NCBI GenBank assembly: GCA_030789695.1
Contig: CM061142.1
Location: forward strand, 572,003,281-572,067,280
Direction: 5' to 3'
Length of the DNA: 64,000 nucleotides
DNA from: Scilla litardierei
Lineage: Eukaryota > Streptophyta > Magnoliopsida > Asparagales > Asparagaceae
Shown: positions 61,001 through 64,000 of the stretch, piece by piece
How positions within the stretch are numbered: position 1 is the first letter of the stretch
Layout of the letters: each line of letters opens with the position of its first letter
Made by a program: the position numbers and the translations under genes
The notes under the pieces: generated by a model
The model's input: the letters and a program-made list of their open reading frames with translations, nothing else
Databases searched by the model: none
Told to the model about the DNA's origin: nothing

Positions 61001-62174
61001 AAGACGTCATCGGAATGGGGAGCTCGAGCTCCGACTGCGGGGGTACTCGCCGTGGAAGGAGCCGGCGGACGAAGTCGGAGGGTACGGCGGTGGTGGTCTT
61101 GGAGTGGGCGTGGGCTCGAGGGAGGTCGGATTCCAAACGGAGGAGCTCGGGGTTCTCGTGGCGGAAGGCGGCATGGGGCCTCGTCGGAGCTCAGGCGATG
61201 GGGCGTCGCCGTCGTGCTCTCGGGGTGCGGATGCGTGGAGGGGCTCGCGGTGTGCACAGCTCGATGAGGCGGAGCTCCGGCGACGAGCCGCCCTGTGGGT
61301 TGAAGGCGAGATATGGGGGAGAGAGAGAGACTGAGATAGCGGAAGAGAGAGGGAGAGACTGTGTGTGAGTGGGGAGACCGTGGGTGAGGCTGAGAACGAA
61401 GGTGGGGGGTTTTAAATATTAAACTTAATTATTAATAAACTAAATTCGTATTAAATACTTAGTCAAATGTAATTAGTAGTGTTAGGTGTATTAAATGAAA
61501 TCTTTAGACTTAGTGAGGATGCATGCACCACGTTTAAACGTGGGGGGGTGGTTACGGGTAGGTTAGGTAGGGATTAAAGTTAATTAAAATAGTTAATAGT
61601 GTAATTAGTAATTAAGTAAAAAGGTTAAAACTTGATTAGTAGATAAAGTCAAAAATACAAAATTACGATTTTGCCCCTACCAGCAAACGTGTCCGAAAAA
61701 TTACGAAAACATACCCATGGGTTCGTATCGTCGCGAGGATCACGAATACAATGTCCGTTACGGGGTTTGAGCTACGGAAATACTAGTTTTTGGCCAAAAC
61801 GTTTAGAAAGAGGGTTTGCGGGTTCTCTACTGATTTGACTTCAGAAAATTACGAAATTAATGTGGGAAGCCCTAAATGATCATTGATGGTTACTGTAAAA
61901 GTTTGAAACCGTTTTGATGATGTTTGTATAGAAAATAAATTCATTAAGCCAAAACGGTAATAACTGAAAATGAATTTTATCAGAAACGTTTTGAGTATTT
62001 GATGAAATCCGATCTTGCTAAAATACTCCATGACTAGTCTGGTACTTCAAAATATTTTTATAAGAAATTTTTGAAATCAGTAAAACTCCTAACAAACCAT
62101 TATAAAATAGTTTAAAAATTGAAAAATTGGTCAAATACGTAAATAGTTTGTCTCGATGAAAACAGCCCGTTACA
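58065..62174 (-). repeat. Left (3') LTR, 4.1 kb
   Basis: Bounded by TGTAACG and CGTTACA, complementary to each other. It contains duplications of about 243 bp (59095-59330 and 59340-59580), of about 69 bp (59708-59770 and 59773-59835), and small GGGCCCAATAGTGT units at 58970-59050. A GC-rich block (60690-61380) lies downstream, in the minus sense, of a TATA-like TTAATATTTAAAA near 61410-61425. The long ORFs in that block are compositional. Confidence 0.85.
59095..59580. repeat. Tandem duplication, about 243 bp unit
   Basis: CTCGAGTGTACGATATGCAA, CCCATCCCACGGAGCAACTC and GGTGATGGTACAGCTTAACT occur twice in the same order with few changes. Confidence 0.92.
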
Positions 62175-62625
62175 ACCTACCCTCCTTAAAATAATTCCGT
62201 CCTCGGAATTTAAAAATCTTTTTGAAATAGATAATTGATGTTATGAAGAAGCTCAAGCAAATAAATGATAGAAAAGATAGTAATCTAGTAAATCAGGTTG
62301 TAAATAACATGAAATATAATGTGACATCACAGCATCTAGAAAGCAAGAGATGTTACATATGAATACATACTATTGACATCACCAAAGCTTCCGTAACTAC
62401 TCCTGAGACCAGTATCATTACAATAGTTACTCTGACTTCTCAAGTAGTCGAAAATTATCGCATGAAAATGAGGGCTATTATGAAGACAACATCTGTTCGA
62501 ACTTGGAACCTGAGGTGATAAGCCAGTAGCAAGCTATTTAAAGCACATAAATCGGAAGATCATAAAGTTTATTCGTGCTACTGGTGACCAACTGGTTCTA
62601 GTCACAGATGTCGTTTATGTAACGA
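62175..62625 (-). other. Interior sequence between PPT and the hydrophobic ORF
   Basis: PPT-like AAGGAGGGTAGGT (minus) at 62175-62187, then AT-rich DNA without a gene. Confidence 0.55.
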
Positions 62626-63222
62626 TTAATCCATGGGTACCAACAACATCACTTTCCATAATGCCCAACCACATGCTATCGTCCAGATCAATGCCCAAAG
62701 GTAAGTATAGGGCCAACACCCAAAATCAGTACTCACTTCTAGTATTCCTTCCATCAATCTCCATAATATCCCACAATAAGGCAAGATCCAAGCTCTCATC
62801 CAGAGCCAAGCACAAGGCCTACATCCAACTTCAACTCCCAAGGCCAAAATCATGCCAATAAGCATCGCCATCATTCCTTCCGTAGACCAATACTTGACAT
62901 TCGCAACACCCAACATTACCCAACAAATAAACAACCAAAAGCACACTTTTCCGCAAACCAAAAGGAGTAGTCGCAAGAAGAAGCCTAAACGGGACATCAA
63001 TCTGGGTGAGACCCAGGGCAGAGAGCTCAAGAGAAGCCCAAGAATCATGGCTTCCCAAGATCTCAGCCACGCAGCGGTAGCGATGGTGGCGGCGAGGGTC
63101 GTCGCCAAGGCCAATAATCTCCAAGGTCGTCGGCGGGCTATTGGTGGTTGCGGGTCCACTGCGGCGAGGGCTGCAGTTGGTTGGCGATCTATGGCAGGGG
63201 CTTTGGTTGGCTGTCGATCCAT
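62626..63222 (-). CDS. Hydrophobic 198-codon ORF in a non-autonomous LTR element
   Basis: I do not recognise the protein. A 30-residue polar, Pro/Arg-rich start (RQPTKAPAIDRQPT, ending RRRPWR) is followed by about five or six hydrophobic segments (for example LLALATTLAATIATAAWL, FWLFICWVMLGVANV, MMAMLIGMILALGVEVGC and LWALIWTIACGW), rich in Trp and Cys. It looks like a polytopic membrane protein. It lies where gag-pol should be, between PBS and PPT, in the sense of the element. It may be a captured gene, an accessory ORF or chance. An overlapping frame (62831-63550) is Pro/Ser-rich. Confidence 0.4.
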   Translation of the reverse strand: MDRQPTKAPAIDRQPTAALAAVDPQPPIARRRPWRLLALATTLAATIATAAWLRSWEAMILGLLLSSLPWVSPRLMSRLGFFLRLLLLVCGKVCFWLFICWVMLGVANVKYWSTEGMMAMLIGMILALGVEVGCRPCAWLWMRAWILPYCGILWRLMEGILEVSTDFGCWPYTYLWALIWTIACGWALWKVMLLVPMD

Positions 63223-63929
63223 GGCAGGGGCTTCTGATGTGGGGTGGAGTGGAAGCTGGCGGAGCTTCGGGTGAGGTCGGAGGAGCTTGAGGCGAGATGG
63301 GTCGAGTTCGCTTGGGGAAGAGGCCGGGAAGAGGAGTGGAAGTCGATACGGCGTAGGGGAAACTACGGGGTGGCTTGGTGAGGAAGAAGAGGGGGTCTTT
63401 TAAAGAAAAAGTGGGCACCGAAAGTCGTCGGTAGGGTGGGGTAGGGTTAGGCATGAACGGGGCTCGAGGTGAGGATGAGGACAAAAAGCAATAACGAGGG
63501 GCAGGTGGTAGGTGGGAAAGGAATTCAAACCTATGGAAAATCGGGCACAAGATAGAAAGTAGGGGTTAGAATAGAAATACGATCTCAAGAAGACGTAACA
63601 ACCTATACTTGCACGTCGGGTTTGGCTCGGCTCAAATCCTTTAGCATGATCCTCCAATACTTCTGAGTGTCCTTCAATTTACTTCTGTTGTCGAGCTACC
63701 CTCCTTAAAATAGACGTAGCGAATTTTCAAGGTCAATCGAAAGGTTATCAAGTTCAAGGAAGAGTGATGGGAATCAAGGAAGACCTAATGAAGATGGTAA
63801 TATGGACGTTTTACCCGTATATCCAATACAGGTGAACACTCGAGACATCTTTTACTCGAGAGTTCTATTTGAGTATTTTATACCGTACACCCTGATCTTG
63901 CTATATTGTTCATGAGGTAGTTAGCGCGA
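63223..63929 (-). other. 5' interior of the terminal element
   Basis: Leader between PBS and the hydrophobic ORF. It has a second ACCCTCCTTAAAATAG (63699-63714), like the PPT region, which hints at an internal duplication or deletion joint. There are Pro/Ser-rich open frames but none supported as genes. Confidence 0.45.
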
Positions 63930-63949
63930 ACCTGCATGGGCCACCAAGC
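63930..63949 (-). other. Putative primer-binding site of the terminal element
   Basis: Minus sense GCTTGGTGGCCCATGCAGGT lies directly against the LTR. It shares TGGTGGCCC(C)ATGCAGGT with the Tekay-like element. The priming tRNA is not identified. Confidence 0.55.
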
Positions 63950-64000
63950 TGTAACGACCCGATTCCCGGGCCCGTTACTTTTTGGTAATTGCGCAGGTCC
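63950..64000 (-). repeat. Right (5') LTR, first 51 bases in window
   Basis: Identical to 58065-58115 over all 51 visible bases; the rest lies outside the window. Confidence 0.88.

Larger units (their letters stand above)
58065..64000 (-). mobile_element. Non-autonomous gypsy-related LTR element, cut by the window end
   Basis: The left LTR is 58065-62174. The first 51 bases of the right LTR are 63950-64000 and are identical to 58065-58115. The PPT-like AAGGAGGGTAGG at the left end and the TGGTGGCCCATGCAGGT primer site at the right end (minus sense) show minus orientation. Both are close to those of the Tekay-like element at 14519-44006. The interior is only 1775 bases, without gag or pol. It holds a hydrophobic ORF (62626-63222). 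Confidence 0.85.

Noticed and set aside
60590..61368. Several GC-rich ORFs of 80-199 codons on both strands
   Set aside because: They lie inside a 4.1-kb LTR. High GC removes stops in all frames, and the products are Arg/Gly or Pro/Ser low-complexity.

Overview
This is nuclear DNA of a plant, most likely a flowering plant, from repeat-rich intergenic chromatin. The basis is plant-type transposons almost end to end: Ty3/gypsy and Ty1/copia LTR elements, an L1-like LINE, a CACTA element, Tourist-like and hAT-like MITEs, Helitron-like ends and long (TA)n tracts. The fragments of plant nuclear genes are carried inside a transposon. No intact host gene, tRNA, rRNA or CRISPR array was seen. The species cannot be told from the sequence.

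Layout. 1-3258: the end of a Tat/Retand-like gypsy element, with an antisense ORF (PF04195-like) followed by a plausible 3' LTR. 3313-6080: a decayed chromodomain gypsy element. 6111-6649: a Tourist-like MITE. 6650-8767: poorly defined DNA with a copia gag relic. 8768-13508: a complete gag-only copia element (TR-GAG type) with PBS, PPT, two 1.16-kb LTRs and a perfect 5-bp TSD. 14519-44006: a minus-strand Tekay/Del-like gypsy element that has become a nest. Its left (3') LTR is split at 17390/34271 by a 16.9-kb minus-strand copia-like element with 2.2-2.4-kb LTRs and no recognisable proteins. Inside that element lie a hairpin MITE, two oppositely oriented Helitron-like elements, (TA)n tracts, a solo LTR of a gypsy relative (24607-28082) and a 5'-truncated LINE (28372-31050). 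A solo copia LTR (about 35794-37631) also splits the Tekay integrase.

44676-46560 holds a minus-strand Tat-like gag-pol relic. 46641-58064 is a second gag-only copia element. Its gag is split by a 7.2-kb Pack-CACTA element (48392-55635) and by a 737-bp hAT-like MITE. From 58065 to the window end lies a minus-strand LTR element with 4.1-kb LTRs and only 1.8 kb of interior, which carries a hydrophobic 198-codon ORF instead of gag-pol.

The most notable system is the Pack-CACTA. It holds exon fragments of at least five unrelated nuclear genes, all on the minus strand, most with recognisable splice sites: an EAF6-like protein, a MATE/DTX transporter, organellar ribosomal protein uS9, plastid acyl carrier protein and the DNA primase small subunit. 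The primase exons sit inside an intron of the acyl carrier protein copy. Second in interest are arrays of a GTCGACT-type motif upstream of the TATA box in two copia LTRs, and the hydrophobic ORF in the terminal element. Boundaries rest on TG...CA ends, TSDs, PBS/PPT and repeat pairs found by eye. Protein identities come from recognised motifs, not database searches.
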